DNA of 17,400 nt from DATLYF01 sp035575095 (GTDB lineage Bacteria > Pseudomonadota > Gammaproteobacteria > Competibacterales > Competibacteraceae), in assembly GCA_035575095.1 (NCBI GenBank), contig DATLYF010000127.1:1-17400 (forward strand), read 5' to 3'. The notes beneath the pieces are model-generated. The model ran no database searches and was not told where the DNA came from. It saw only the letters and a program-made list of their open reading frames with translations. Shown here piece by piece: positions 1-7,595 of this stretch. Numbering within the stretch: the first letter of the stretch is position 1; the number at the start of each line of letters is the position of its first letter. The position numbers were made by a program, and so were the translations under genes.

Positions 1-1176
1 CGCCAGCAACAGGACCGCAAGCGCCGTCGTGCCGAACGGGTGGAAGATGCCGATGGCCGCCACGGGCTGCTCGCCTTCCGTCTGGAAAGCCTGTTCAGCT
101 GGGCCGAATACGTACCCGTGGACCGCACCGCCGACGAGGACGACGCCGATGCGCGGCGCATCGCCGATGACCTGGAGGTGCTCAGCCTGGCCCGCGACCA
201 GCGCCGCACCACGGCGGCGCGACTGCGCTTCGATCTGGATCTGCCGGCCGCTGCCGCCGACGATACCCCGCTCGGCCCCGGCCTGCGCCTGCCCGAGTGG
301 GACTATCGCCGGGGCACCTACCGTCCCGACTATTGCCTGCTGCAACCCATGCTGCCGGCCCGCGCCGAGCCCGCCGAGCTGCCGCCGCATTTGCGTACCC
401 CGGCACGCCGGCTGCGCCGCCAGTTCCAGGCGCTGCTGCCGCGCAAGCATTGGCGCCGCGGCGAACCAGACGGCGCCGAACCGGACCTGGACGCCTGGTT
501 GCATCATCTGAGCGAGCGGCGCCGCGGTCAGGCCAGCGCCGAGCCGCGCCTCTACCGCGAGCAGCGCTTTGCCCAGCGCGACCTGGCCTGTCTGCTGCTG
601 GCCGACCTATCCATGTCCACCGACAGCTGGCTGGATAACCACCACCGCGTCATCGATCTGATCCGCGACAGCCTGCACCTGTTCGCCGAGGCGCTCACCG
701 GCGGCGGTGACCACTACGCCCTGGCCGGCTTCTCCTCGCGCAAGCGCGGCCACGTGCGCTTCCATCCGCTTAAGGATTTCGCCGAGCCGTTGTCGGCTAC
801 GGTGCGCGGGCGCATCCAGGCCATCCGCCCGGGCTATTACACGCGCATGGGAGCGGCGATCCGCCACGCCAGCCAATGGCTGGCCCGCCAGCCGGCGCAG
901 CAGCGCTTGCTGATCCTGCTCAGCGACGGCAAGCCCAACGATCTCGACCACTACGAGGGCCGCTACGGCATCGAGGACACCCGTATGGCGGTGCTGGAAG
1001 CGCGCCGCCAGGGACTCCGGCCGTTCTGCGTCACCATCGACAAAGAGGGCAACGACTACCTGCCCTACCTGTTCGGCCAGGGCGGTTATCTGCTGATCCG
1101 CCGTCCGGCCGAACTACCGCGCCGGCTGCCGCTGCTCTATGCTCGCCTCAGCGCCCTCGCGCGGGGCGCGGGCTGA
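1..1176 (+). CDS. norD: NorD-type VWA protein, nitric oxide reductase activation (5' end missing)
   Basis: The reading frame is open from the first base, so the N-terminus lies outside the window; 391 codons are visible. The C-terminal part is a von Willebrand A domain. The MIDAS metal site shows as DLSMS at visible codons 202-206, a Thr at about codon 281 (YYTRMG), and the Asp of SDGKPND at about codon 309. The stretch that follows, ending in GIEDTRMAV and then FCVTIDKEGNDYLPYLFG, is typical of NorD and the related CbbO. In the known systems NorD works with the AAA+ ATPase NorQ in the cytoplasm to insert iron into, or activate, the NorCB nitric oxide reductase. NorQ and NorCB would be expected upstream, out of view. 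CbbO (Rubisco activase partner) is the main alternative, but this C-terminal sequence reads as NorD. A GTG at 40 is in frame but inside the domain, so it is not a start. Confidence 0.88.
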   Translation, partial: RQQQDRKRRRAERVEDADGRHGLLAFRLESLFSWAEYVPVDRTADEDDADARRIADDLEVLSLARDQRRTTAARLRFDLDLPAAAADDTPLGPGLRLPEWDYRRGTYRPDYCLLQPMLPARAEPAELPPHLRTPARRLRRQFQALLPRKHWRRGEPDGAEPDLDAWLHHLSERRRGQASAEPRLYREQRFAQRDLACLLLADLSMSTDSWLDNHHRVIDLIRDSLHLFAEALTGGGDHYALAGFSSRKRGHVRFHPLKDFAEPLSATVRGRIQAIRPGYYTRMGAAIRHASQWLARQPAQQRLLILLSDGKPNDLDHYEGRYGIEDTRMAVLEARRQGLRPFCVTIDKEGNDYLPYLFGQGGYLLIRRPAELPRRLPLLYARLSALARGAG

Positions 1177-1247
1177 GTAGACGCAGCCGTCACAACCTGG
1201 GGTGCGCATCGCCCCTCCGTCATCTCGTTCATCCAGGGAGAGCAGCC

Positions 1248-1565
1248 ATGAAGAAAAACCTGTCAATCGTGCTGATGATCGGCCTGGGCCTGGGGTTGGG
1301 CGCACCGGCTCTGGCCGGGGACCCCGCCGCCGGCAAGGCCAAGGCCGCCGCCTGCGCCGCCTGCCACGGCCCTGAGGGGGTGAGCCCCAACCCCGAGTGG
1401 CCCAATCTCGCCGGCCAGAAGGAGAAATACCTGATCAACCAGCTCAAGGCGTTCAAGAGCGGCACGCGCTCCAATCCCATGATGTCGCCCATGGCGACTC
1501 CGCTGTCGGATACCGATATCGAGGATCTGGCGGCCTATTTCAGCAGCCTGCCGCCGGGCAAGTGA
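1248..1565 (+). CDS. Small periplasmic class I cytochrome c (monohaem)
   Basis: This 105-residue protein starts at an ATG preceded by AGGGAG. It has a signal peptide at residues 1-23 (two Lys, a hydrophobic Leu/Gly core, then an ALA-type cleavage site), so the mature protein is about 82 residues and periplasmic. One haem-binding motif, CAACH, lies at residues 36-40. The probable sixth ligand is one of the Met residues in MMSPM (78-82), followed by the LSDTDIEDLAAYF helix typical of the c4/c553-like group. It lies 71 bases downstream of norD on the same strand and may be co-transcribed. It could be an electron carrier for a denitrification or other respiratory enzyme, but the sequence does not identify the partner. 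Confidence 0.88.
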   Translation: MKKNLSIVLMIGLGLGLGAPALAGDPAAGKAKAAACAACHGPEGVSPNPEWPNLAGQKEKYLINQLKAFKSGTRSNPMMSPMATPLSDTDIEDLAAYFSSLPPGK

Positions 1566-1573
1566 GATCCATC

Positions 1574-1605
1574 CTCCCTCCCCTCTCTGCGCAGAGGGGA
1601 GGGAG
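1574..1605. terminator. Strong stem-loop between convergent cytochrome c and fdhD genes
   Basis: A perfect 12-base inverted repeat (CTCCCTCCCCTC at 1574-1585 and GAGGGGAGGGAG at 1594-1605) surrounds an 8-base loop. It lies in the 49-base gap between two convergent stop codons. Neither strand has a T-run after the stem, so it is not a classical intrinsic terminator. It may block 3' exonucleases, act as a bidirectional terminator-like hairpin, or be a copy of a dispersed CCCTC-rich intergenic repeat. Confidence 0.5.
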
Positions 1606-1614
1606 AAGCGATGC

Positions 1615-2484
1615 TCAATCCTCCATCGGGCTGCTGCTGGGCCGTGGTGGTGGGCGTGCATCGTATTCGATGTTCTCGCCGCCGTGATAAACCAGAAAAT
1701 GCTGTCCCTTGGCCCGACCGATCAGGGTCACGCCCACCGTCTGCGCGATCTCCAGTCCCATGCGCGTGAGGCCGGAGCGCGACAGCAGCAGGGGGATACC
1801 CATCTGCGCCACCTTGATCACCATCTCCGAGGTGAGGCGGCCGGTGGTGTAGAAGATCTTGTCGCCGCCGCAGACGTCGCCGTCCAGCCACATCTGCCCG
1901 GCGATGGCGTCCACGGCATTGTGGCGGCCCACATCCTCGACGAAATAGAGGATGCGCTCCTCCTGGCACAGGGCGCAGCCATGCACCGCCCCGGCCTGTT
2001 TATACACCTCGTTATAGGCGCTGATATTGCGCAGCAGCCGGTAGATCAGCGACTGCTTGAAGATGCGCCGCGGCAGTCGCACCTGCGCCAGCTTCTCCAT
2101 CAGGTCACCGAACACCGTGCCCTGACCGCAGCCGGTGGTGACGGTGCGTCGCTCCAGCCGCTCCCCGGCCACACCAGCGCCGTCGACGGTGATTACCGCA
2201 CAGGCCCCGACCTCCCAATCGACCTGCACCGCCTTGATACGGCGGATATCGTCGACGAAGCCCTGGTTGCGCAGATAGCCGAGCGCCAGGGCCTCGGGGT
2301 GACTGCCCAGGGTCATCAGGGTGACGATCTCGCGCTTGTCCAGATACAGAGTCAGCGGCCGCTCGCCGGCGATCTCGATCTCGCGCGGCTGGCCGTATTC
2401 GTCCAGGGCGATGATGGTATGGGTGGGCGCGAGCCCGGCCCGGCTCATCTGCGGGCGGTAGTGGTCGCGGGCCTCGTCCGCCAT
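1615..2484 (-). CDS. fdhD: Formate dehydrogenase accessory sulfurtransferase FdhD
   Basis: FdhD takes sulfur from a cysteine desulfurase (IscS in E. coli) and passes it to the bis-pterin Mo/W cofactor of formate dehydrogenase; without it the enzyme is inactive. This 289-residue cytoplasmic protein has the family hallmarks: a CALC motif at residues 170-173 (the CxxC pair needed for sulfur transfer), TTGCGQGT at 116-123, EDVGRHNAVDAIAG at 183-196, and TGRLTSEMV further on. The start ATG at 2484 follows GAGGGG, which overlaps the stop codon of the upstream GFA gene 10 bases away. It is therefore the last gene of the formate dehydrogenase operon. The last ~15 residues are Pro/Ser-rich and unlike the core. 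Confidence 0.95.
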   Translation of the reverse strand: MADEARDHYRPQMSRAGLAPTHTIIALDEYGQPREIEIAGERPLTLYLDKREIVTLMTLGSHPEALALGYLRNQGFVDDIRRIKAVQVDWEVGACAVITVDGAGVAGERLERRTVTTGCGQGTVFGDLMEKLAQVRLPRRIFKQSLIYRLLRNISAYNEVYKQAGAVHGCALCQEERILYFVEDVGRHNAVDAIAGQMWLDGDVCGGDKIFYTTGRLTSEMVIKVAQMGIPLLLSRSGLTRMGLEIAQTVGVTLIGRAKGQHFLVYHGGENIEYDARPPPRPSSSPMED

Positions 2485-2494
2485 GGTGTGCCCC

Positions 2495-2938
2495 TCAGGC
2501 GTCGGGAATGGTCACGCCGTGAGCCGGGCCGTGGATGTGCGGCGCATCCTCGGGCACGGCGTAGTAGTCGCTGGCATCTTCCACGCAGATGTGGGCGACC
2601 ATGCGGAGTCCGGTGGATAGCTCCAGGGTACCGGCCATGATGCTGAGCTGCCGGCCGGCCTGCTCACCCTGGGTGGGCTCCCAGAACAGATTGGAGCCGC
2701 ACACACCGCAGAAGCCGCGGCGGGCGATGGCATCGGGCTGGTACCAGCGCAACCCCTCGTCCTTGACCAGGCGGAAATCTTCGAGCCGGGCAGCGGTGGC
2801 GGCGACATAGTGGCCGCTGGTACGCCGGCACTGGCTGCAATGGCAGGCCACCACCGGCCGCAGCGGGCCGTGGATCTCGTAACGCACCGCGCCGCACAGA
2901 CAGCCGCCAGTGGCGCGGGGAGTGGGATCGTTGGTCAT
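2495..2938 (-). CDS. GFA/CENP-V-domain zinc protein
   Basis: This 147-residue protein belongs to the glutathione-dependent formaldehyde-activating (GFA) family. The zinc-binding cysteines are clear: CLC at 13-15, CHCSQC at 32-37, and CGVC at 77-80. Some members bind glutathione and speed formation of S-hydroxymethylglutathione, but many have no known reaction, so catalysis here is unproven. The ATG at 2938 was chosen over an ATG 14 codons upstream because it begins the domain, sits 13 bases after the fdhA stop, and has GGGGTG before it. The longer version would overlap the fdhA 3' end. Its place between the catalytic formate dehydrogenase gene and fdhD suggests a role in formaldehyde or formate metabolism or in handling a sulfur or metal ligand; that is inference. 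Confidence 0.85.
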   Translation of the reverse strand: MTNDPTPRATGGCLCGAVRYEIHGPLRPVVACHCSQCRRTSGHYVAATAARLEDFRLVKDEGLRWYQPDAIARRGFCGVCGSNLFWEPTQGEQAGRQLSIMAGTLELSTGLRMVAHICVEDASDYYAVPEDAPHIHGPAHGVTIPDA

Positions 2939-2951
2939 GGAGCACCCCGTT

Positions 2952-5711
2952 TTATCCGTGCACCGCTTCCGGTATCTCACCCCCGGCCCGTACCCGCACC
3001 GCGCAGTACTTGAACTCGGGGATCTTACCGTAGGGGTCGAGGGCCTCGTTGGTCAGCAGATTGGCCGCCGCCTCCTGGTAGCAGAAGGGGATGAACACCT
3101 CACCGCGCTGCAGACCGTCGTCGATACGGGCATGGGCGGTGATCGTCCCGCGCCGCGACTCCACGGTGATCGGTCCGCCCGGCTCGCCGCCGAGCAAGGC
3201 CAGGTCCTCGGGGTGGATGCTGACCACCGGCACCGGCTCGATGGCATCCAGCACCCGCGTGCGCCGGGTCATGGAGCCGGTGTGCCAGTGCTCGAGCTGG
3301 CGCCCGGTGATGAGCACGAACGGATACTCCTCGTCCGGCAGTTCGGCGGCGGGGATGAGCCGCGCCGGCACGAAGCGCGCCTTGCCGCTCTTGGTGGGGA
3401 AATGATCCTGGAAGATCACCGGCTGGCCCGGATCACCCTCGTGCTCGCAGGGATAGGTGACCGAATCCTCCCGCTCCAGCCGTTCCCAGGTGATGCCGGC
3501 GATGCTGGGCATGGCCTGGCGCATCTCGTCGAACACCTGGGCGACGCTGTCGTAGTGCCAGTCCAGGCCCAGGCGACGGGCCATCTCCTGGATGATCCAC
3601 AGGTCGTGGCGCGCCTCGCCCGGCAGCTCCAGGGCCTGGCGGCCGAGCTGCACGCGGCGGTCAGTGTTGGTGAAGGTACCGGTCTTCTCGGGGAAGCCGG
3701 AGGCGGGCAGAAACACATCGGCGTAGGCCGCAGTCTCGGTGAGGAACAGATCCTGCACCACCAGATGCTCGAGCTTAGCCAGGGCCTCGCGGGCGTGATT
3801 GAGATTGGGATCGGACATGGCCGGGTTCTCGCCCATGATGTACATGCCCTTGATCTCGCCCTTGAGGATGGCGTGCACGATCTCCACTACGGTCAGCCCC
3901 GGTTTGGGATCGAGAGCGGTGCCCCACAAGCGCTCGAAGTGGGCGCGTACCTGTGGATTGTCCACCCGCTGGTAGTCGGGGAAGACCATGGGGATGAGGC
4001 CGGCGTCGCTCGCGCCCTGCACATTGTTCTGCCCGCGCAAGGGGTGCAGGCCGGTGCCGGGCCGGCCCACCTGGCCGGTCATCAGGGCCAGAGCGATCAG
4101 GCAGCGGGCGTTGTCGGTGCCGTGCACGTGCTGCGAGATACCCATGCCCCAGAAGATCATGGAGCCCTTGGACTTGGCGTAGACCCGCGCCACCTCGCGG
4201 ATGGTGGCGGCGGGAATGCCGCATACCTCCTCCATGGCCTCGGGGCTGTAGGCAGTGACGTTGGCCCGGATCGCCTCGAAGTCCTCGGTGCGTTCGCGGA
4301 TGAAGCGCTCGTCGGTCAGCCCCTCCTCGACGATGACGTGCATCAGGGCGTTGAGCAGGGCGACGTCGGCATCCGGCTTGAACTGCAGGAAGTACCTGGC
4401 GTGGCGGGCCAGCTCGGTGCGCCGTGGATCCATCAGGATCAGGGTCTTGCCGGCCTTGGCGGCGTTCTTCATGAAGGTTGCGGCCACCGGATGGTTGACC
4501 GTGGGGTTGGCGCCGATAACCACGATCACCTCGGCCTCGGCGACGTCCGCCACCGGGTTGGAGACCGCGCCCGAGCCGATGCCCTCCAGCAGCGCCGCCA
4601 CGCTCGAGGCATGGCAGAGCCGCGTGCAATGGTCGACGTTGTTGCTGCCGAAGCCGGTGCGCACCAGCTTCTGGAACAGATAAGCCTCCTCGTTGCTGCC
4701 CTTGGCCGAGCCGAAACCGGCCAGGGCATAGCGGCCGTCGCGCTCGCGGATGGTCTTGAGACCGCCGGCGGCCAGCGCCAGCGCCTCCTCCCAACTGGCC
4801 TCGCGGAAGTAGTCGAGCGGCCGGCTCGGATCGAAACCATCCAGGGTCTTGGGTACGCCGGGTTTGCGGATCAGCGGCTTGGTGATGCGCTGCGGATGGT
4901 GCACGTAGTCGAAGCCGTAGCGGCCCTTGACGCACAGCCGACCCTGGTTGGCGGGACCGTTGCGACCCTTGACATAGAGGATGCGGTTGTCCTTGATGTG
5001 GTAGGTGAGCAGACAGCCCACGCCGCAGTAAGGACAGACCGAGTCCACGGTCTTGTCCGGCACCACCTTGCCCACCCCACCCGCCGGCATCAGCGCCCCG
5101 GTCGGGCAGGCCTGCACGCACTCGCCGCAGCCGACGCAGGAGCTCTGCCCCATGGGATCGTCCAGGTCGAAGACGATCTTGGCGTGGTCGCCGCGGAAGG
5201 CCAGACCGATGACATCGTTGACCTGCTCCTCGCGACAGGCGCGCAGGCAGCGGGTGCACTGGATGCAGGCGTCCAGGTTGACGGCGATGGCCGGATGCGA
5301 GCTATCGGCCGGCGGCTGCTCGCGGCACGCGAAGCGCGGCCGGCCCACGGCGAGCTTGCGCGCCCACTGTTCCAGCTCGGAGTTCAGGGTGTAGGCGGTC
5401 TCCGGCATATCCGACTGCAGGAGTTCCAGCACCATCTTCTGGGCGCGGCGCGCCCGCTCGCTGTCGGAGCGTACCGCCATGCCCTCCTTGGGATAGCGGC
5501 AGCAGGAAGGCGCCAGCACCCGCTCGCCGTCGATCTCCACCACGCAGGCGCGGCAGTTGCCGTCAGCGCGCAAGCCTTCCTTGTAGCACAGGTGGGGGAT
5601 CTCCACCCCGTGACGCTGGGCAGCCTGGATGATGGTCTCGCCGGGACTGGCCTCGATCGCCTTGCCGTTCAGGGTGAAGTGGATGGACAGAGACTCGGGG
5701 GCGGCGGCCAT
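2952..5711 (-). CDS. fdhA: NAD-linked formate dehydrogenase, catalytic Mo/W alpha subunit
   Basis: This 919-residue cytoplasmic subunit oxidises formate to CO2, or reduces CO2, at a bis-pterin Mo or W centre. Domains in order: a 2Fe-2S ferredoxin-like domain (Cys42, 53, 56, 70); two 4Fe-4S motifs (CIQCTRCLRAC at 149-159, CVGCGECVQAC at 192-202); the 4Fe-4S near the active site (Cys226, 229, 233, 260); then the molybdopterin oxidoreductase body and C-terminal dinucleotide-binding domain. The metal ligand is Cys366 in RLCHASS, followed by His367, so this is a cysteine enzyme and not a selenocysteine one. The ATG at 5711 lies 1 base after the fdhB stop with GGAGG upstream, indicating translational coupling. 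Size and partner resemble Methylobacterium FDH1, a tungsten enzyme; the metal cannot be read from sequence. The NuoG-like His/Cys cluster expected near residues 98-130 appears absent. Confidence 0.95.
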   Translation of the reverse strand: MAAAPESLSIHFTLNGKAIEASPGETIIQAAQRHGVEIPHLCYKEGLRADGNCRACVVEIDGERVLAPSCCRYPKEGMAVRSDSERARRAQKMVLELLQSDMPETAYTLNSELEQWARKLAVGRPRFACREQPPADSSHPAIAVNLDACIQCTRCLRACREEQVNDVIGLAFRGDHAKIVFDLDDPMGQSSCVGCGECVQACPTGALMPAGGVGKVVPDKTVDSVCPYCGVGCLLTYHIKDNRILYVKGRNGPANQGRLCVKGRYGFDYVHHPQRITKPLIRKPGVPKTLDGFDPSRPLDYFREASWEEALALAAGGLKTIRERDGRYALAGFGSAKGSNEEAYLFQKLVRTGFGSNNVDHCTRLCHASSVAALLEGIGSGAVSNPVADVAEAEVIVVIGANPTVNHPVAATFMKNAAKAGKTLILMDPRRTELARHARYFLQFKPDADVALLNALMHVIVEEGLTDERFIRERTEDFEAIRANVTAYSPEAMEEVCGIPAATIREVARVYAKSKGSMIFWGMGISQHVHGTDNARCLIALALMTGQVGRPGTGLHPLRGQNNVQGASDAGLIPMVFPDYQRVDNPQVRAHFERLWGTALDPKPGLTVVEIVHAILKGEIKGMYIMGENPAMSDPNLNHAREALAKLEHLVVQDLFLTETAAYADVFLPASGFPEKTGTFTNTDRRVQLGRQALELPGEARHDLWIIQEMARRLGLDWHYDSVAQVFDEMRQAMPSIAGITWERLEREDSVTYPCEHEGDPGQPVIFQDHFPTKSGKARFVPARLIPAAELPDEEYPFVLITGRQLEHWHTGSMTRRTRVLDAIEPVPVVSIHPEDLALLGGEPGGPITVESRRGTITAHARIDDGLQRGEVFIPFCYQEAAANLLTNEALDPYGKIPEFKYCAVRVRAGGEIPEAVHG

Positions 5712-5712
5712 C

Positions 5713-7401
5713 TCAGAACTCCTCCGGGAAATACTTCATCGCGCACAGTAGGGGGTTGGGAGCGGCCTGCCCGAGGCCGCAGATGGAGGCGTCCATCATT
5801 ACCGCGGACAGCTCAGTGAGCAGCGGCTGGTCCCACTGCGGCTTCTCCATGAGTTTCACCGCCTTGGCCGTGCCCACGCGGCAAGGCGTGCACTGGCCGC
5901 AGGACTCGTGCTGGAAGAAGCGCATGGCGTTGAGGGCGGCGTCGCGCGCCCGGTCCTGGTCCGACAGGATGATCACCGCCGCCGAGCCGATGAAGCAGCC
6001 GTAAGGCTGTAGGGTGTCGAAGTCGAGCGGCAGATCCCCCAGCGAGGCCGGTAGGATGCCGCCCGAAGCGCCGCCCGGGAAGTAGGCGTAGAAGCGGTGG
6101 CCGTCCAGCATGCCGCCGCAGTACTCATCGATGAGTTCGCGCACGCTGATGCCGGCCGGGGCCAGGTGCACGCCGGGCTTCTTCACCCGCCCGCTCACCG
6201 AGAACGAGCGCAGCCCCTTGCGTCCGCGCCGGCCGTGGGAGGCGAACCATTCCGGTCCCTTCTCGGCGATGTCGCGCACCCACCACAAGGTCTCGCAGTT
6301 GTGCTCCAGGGTCGGCCGCCCAAACAGGCCCACCTCGGCCACGTAGGGCGGGCGCAGCCGCGGCATGCCGCGCTTGCCCTCGATGGACTCGATCATGGCC
6401 GACTCCTCGCCGCAGACGTAGGCGCCGGCCCCGCGCCTGAGTTCGATGTGCGGCAGCGGCCCCGGCGGATCGGCCCTGAGCGCTGCCAGCTCGCGCTCCA
6501 GCAGAGCGCGCAACCCGGCGTACTCGTCACGCAAGTAGAAATAGATGCCGTCGAGGCCGATCACATGGGCGGCGATGAGCGCGCCCTCGATCATGCGGTG
6601 CGGGTCGCGCTCGAGATAATAGCGGTCCTTGAAGGTACCCGGCTCGCCCTCGTCGATGTTGACGGCGAGCAAGCGCGGTGCCGGCTGGCTCTTGAGGATA
6701 CGCCACTTGCGTCCGGCCGGGAATCCGGCCCCGCCGAGGCCGCGCAACCCGGCGTGCTCCAGCGCCTGGATCACCGTCTCGCCGTCGCGCTTGCCCGCGA
6801 CCAGGCTCTGGTAGAGCCGGTAGCCGCCCTGGGCGCGGTAGCCGGCGTAGTCCAGCGCGCTTTCCGGGATGGCGTCGCGGGTCTCGCCCGCCGCCACCGC
6901 CCTGAGCACGGCCGCCACATTGGCCTGCTCGATGGGTTTCTGTCCTACCACCGCCACCGGCGCCGCCTGACAGCGGCCGACACAGGGCACCGGCTGCACC
7001 CGCACACCTTCGCCCAGCGCCTGCTGCAACTGGGCGATGAGTTCACGGGCACCGACCAGCTGGCAGCTCACCGATTCGCACACCCGTACCGTGAGCGGCG
7101 GTGGCGGGGTCTCGCCCTCCTTGACCACGTCGAAGTGATGGTAGAAGGTGGCGACCTCGTAGACCTCGGTGGTGGCGAGCCTGAGCTCTGCCGCCAGCGC
7201 CACCAGATGCGCCGCCGACAGGTAGCCGTAGCGGTCCTGCAGCCGGTGCAGGAACTCGATCAACAGATCGCGGCGGCGCGGCGCCTCGCCGAGCAGTTCT
7301 CGCACCTCGGCCAGGGCGACGGGATCCACCACCCGTCCCTTGTTCTGGCTGCGTACTCCCTTGCGGCGCTGCCGTGGGAGTTGCTCCACATTCTCTGCCA
7401 T
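5713..7401 (-). CDS. fdhB: Formate dehydrogenase beta subunit, fused NuoE-NuoF-type NADH module
   Basis: This 562-residue diaphorase subunit passes electrons between the alpha subunit and NAD+. Residues 1 to about 180 are NuoE-like (thioredoxin-fold 2Fe-2S, Cys108, 113, 140, 144). Residues ~185-562 are NuoF-like: a GLGGAGFPAG glycine-rich NADH/FMN loop at 221-230, EGEPGTFKDR at 251-260, GAYVCGEESA at 326-335, and a 4Fe-4S site (Cys501, 504, 507, 541). In FdsGBA-type enzymes these are separate FdsG and FdsB proteins; here they are one chain, as in Methylobacterium FDH1. The ATG at 7401 was chosen over one 19 codons upstream because GGGGAG sits just before it and the extra residues are not domain-like. 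It is the first gene of the operon, with a candidate promoter at 7520-7547. Confidence 0.94.
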   Translation of the reverse strand: MAENVEQLPRQRRKGVRSQNKGRVVDPVALAEVRELLGEAPRRRDLLIEFLHRLQDRYGYLSAAHLVALAAELRLATTEVYEVATFYHHFDVVKEGETPPPPLTVRVCESVSCQLVGARELIAQLQQALGEGVRVQPVPCVGRCQAAPVAVVGQKPIEQANVAAVLRAVAAGETRDAIPESALDYAGYRAQGGYRLYQSLVAGKRDGETVIQALEHAGLRGLGGAGFPAGRKWRILKSQPAPRLLAVNIDEGEPGTFKDRYYLERDPHRMIEGALIAAHVIGLDGIYFYLRDEYAGLRALLERELAALRADPPGPLPHIELRRGAGAYVCGEESAMIESIEGKRGMPRLRPPYVAEVGLFGRPTLEHNCETLWWVRDIAEKGPEWFASHGRRGRKGLRSFSVSGRVKKPGVHLAPAGISVRELIDEYCGGMLDGHRFYAYFPGGASGGILPASLGDLPLDFDTLQPYGCFIGSAAVIILSDQDRARDAALNAMRFFQHESCGQCTPCRVGTAKAVKLMEKPQWDQPLLTELSAVMMDASICGLGQAAPNPLLCAMKYFPEEF

Positions 7402-7484
7402 AGGACTCCCCGCATGCGGTCGATGGGCAGCGGGCTCTACCGTTGCCCTGTTTATCATTTAGATTAGATGCCTCGCGTGGCAGA

Positions 7485-7507
7485 CGGCTCCGGTTCTGCC
7501 GGAGTCG
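7485..7507. promoter_or_regulatory. Hairpin in the leader of the formate dehydrogenase operon
   Basis: A 9-pair inverted repeat (one G-U-type pair) with a 5-base loop. The core arms are CTCCGG at 488-493 and CCGGAG at 499-504 of the 7000 block. No T-run follows on either strand. If transcription starts near 7513, the hairpin lies at the 5' end of a ~110-base untranslated leader of fdhB. It could stabilise the mRNA or be part of a leader control element; it does not match a riboswitch that can be recognised by eye. Confidence 0.4.
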
Positions 7508-7519
7508 CCCAGCCCAGGG

Positions 7520-7547
7520 ATGATAGTGTCGGGCGAACGCCTGTAAA
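7520..7547 (-). promoter_or_regulatory. Candidate sigma70 promoter of the formate dehydrogenase operon
   Basis: Read on the minus strand, TTTACA (7547-7542; 5 of 6 consensus bases) is followed by a 16-base spacer and TATCAT (7525-7520; 5 of 6). Transcription would start near 7513 and give a leader of about 112 bases before the fdhB ATG. This is the best promoter-like match noticed in the window. It lies between the nitrilase-family stop and fdhB, so the formate dehydrogenase operon need not rely on read-through from the upstream cassette. Confidence 0.55.
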
Positions 7548-7553
7548 GAGCCT

Positions 7554-7572
7554 GGATGCGACATACGCATCC
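7554..7572. promoter_or_regulatory. Perfect dyad just upstream of the fdh promoter (candidate activator site)
   Basis: GGATGCG, a 5-base centre and CGCATCC form a perfect 7-base dyad, 6 bases upstream of the -35 element and centred about 50 bases before the predicted start. It contains T-N11-A (T at 7557, A at 7569), the loose signature of LysR-type regulator sites. LysR-type FdsR is a known regulator of fds operons in other bacteria. No regulator gene is present in the window. The dyad could instead be a weak terminator hairpin for the cassette ending at 7596. Confidence 0.4.
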
Positions 7573-7595
7573 ACCTCAGCGTCGGCGCCGCGGCG

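Noticed and set aside
3775..5259. A 494-codon same-strand frame within fdhA
   Set aside because: Out-of-frame reading of fdhA with an Arg/Gly/Pro-biased product and no initiation signal.
5165..5700. Selenocysteine in the formate dehydrogenase
   Set aside because: The active-site position is an ordinary Cys codon (residue 366), and no in-frame TGA interrupts the gene.
2910..5819. A 969-codon open frame on the plus strand opposite fdhA
   Set aside because: It mirrors the real fdhA gene. Its product is Gly/Ala/His/Leu-rich with no family motif, the usual result of high GC removing stops from the antisense frame.
6097..7467. A 456-codon plus-strand frame opposite fdhB
   Set aside because: Antisense shadow of a gene with clear iron-sulfur and NADH motifs; no domain or ribosome site of its own.
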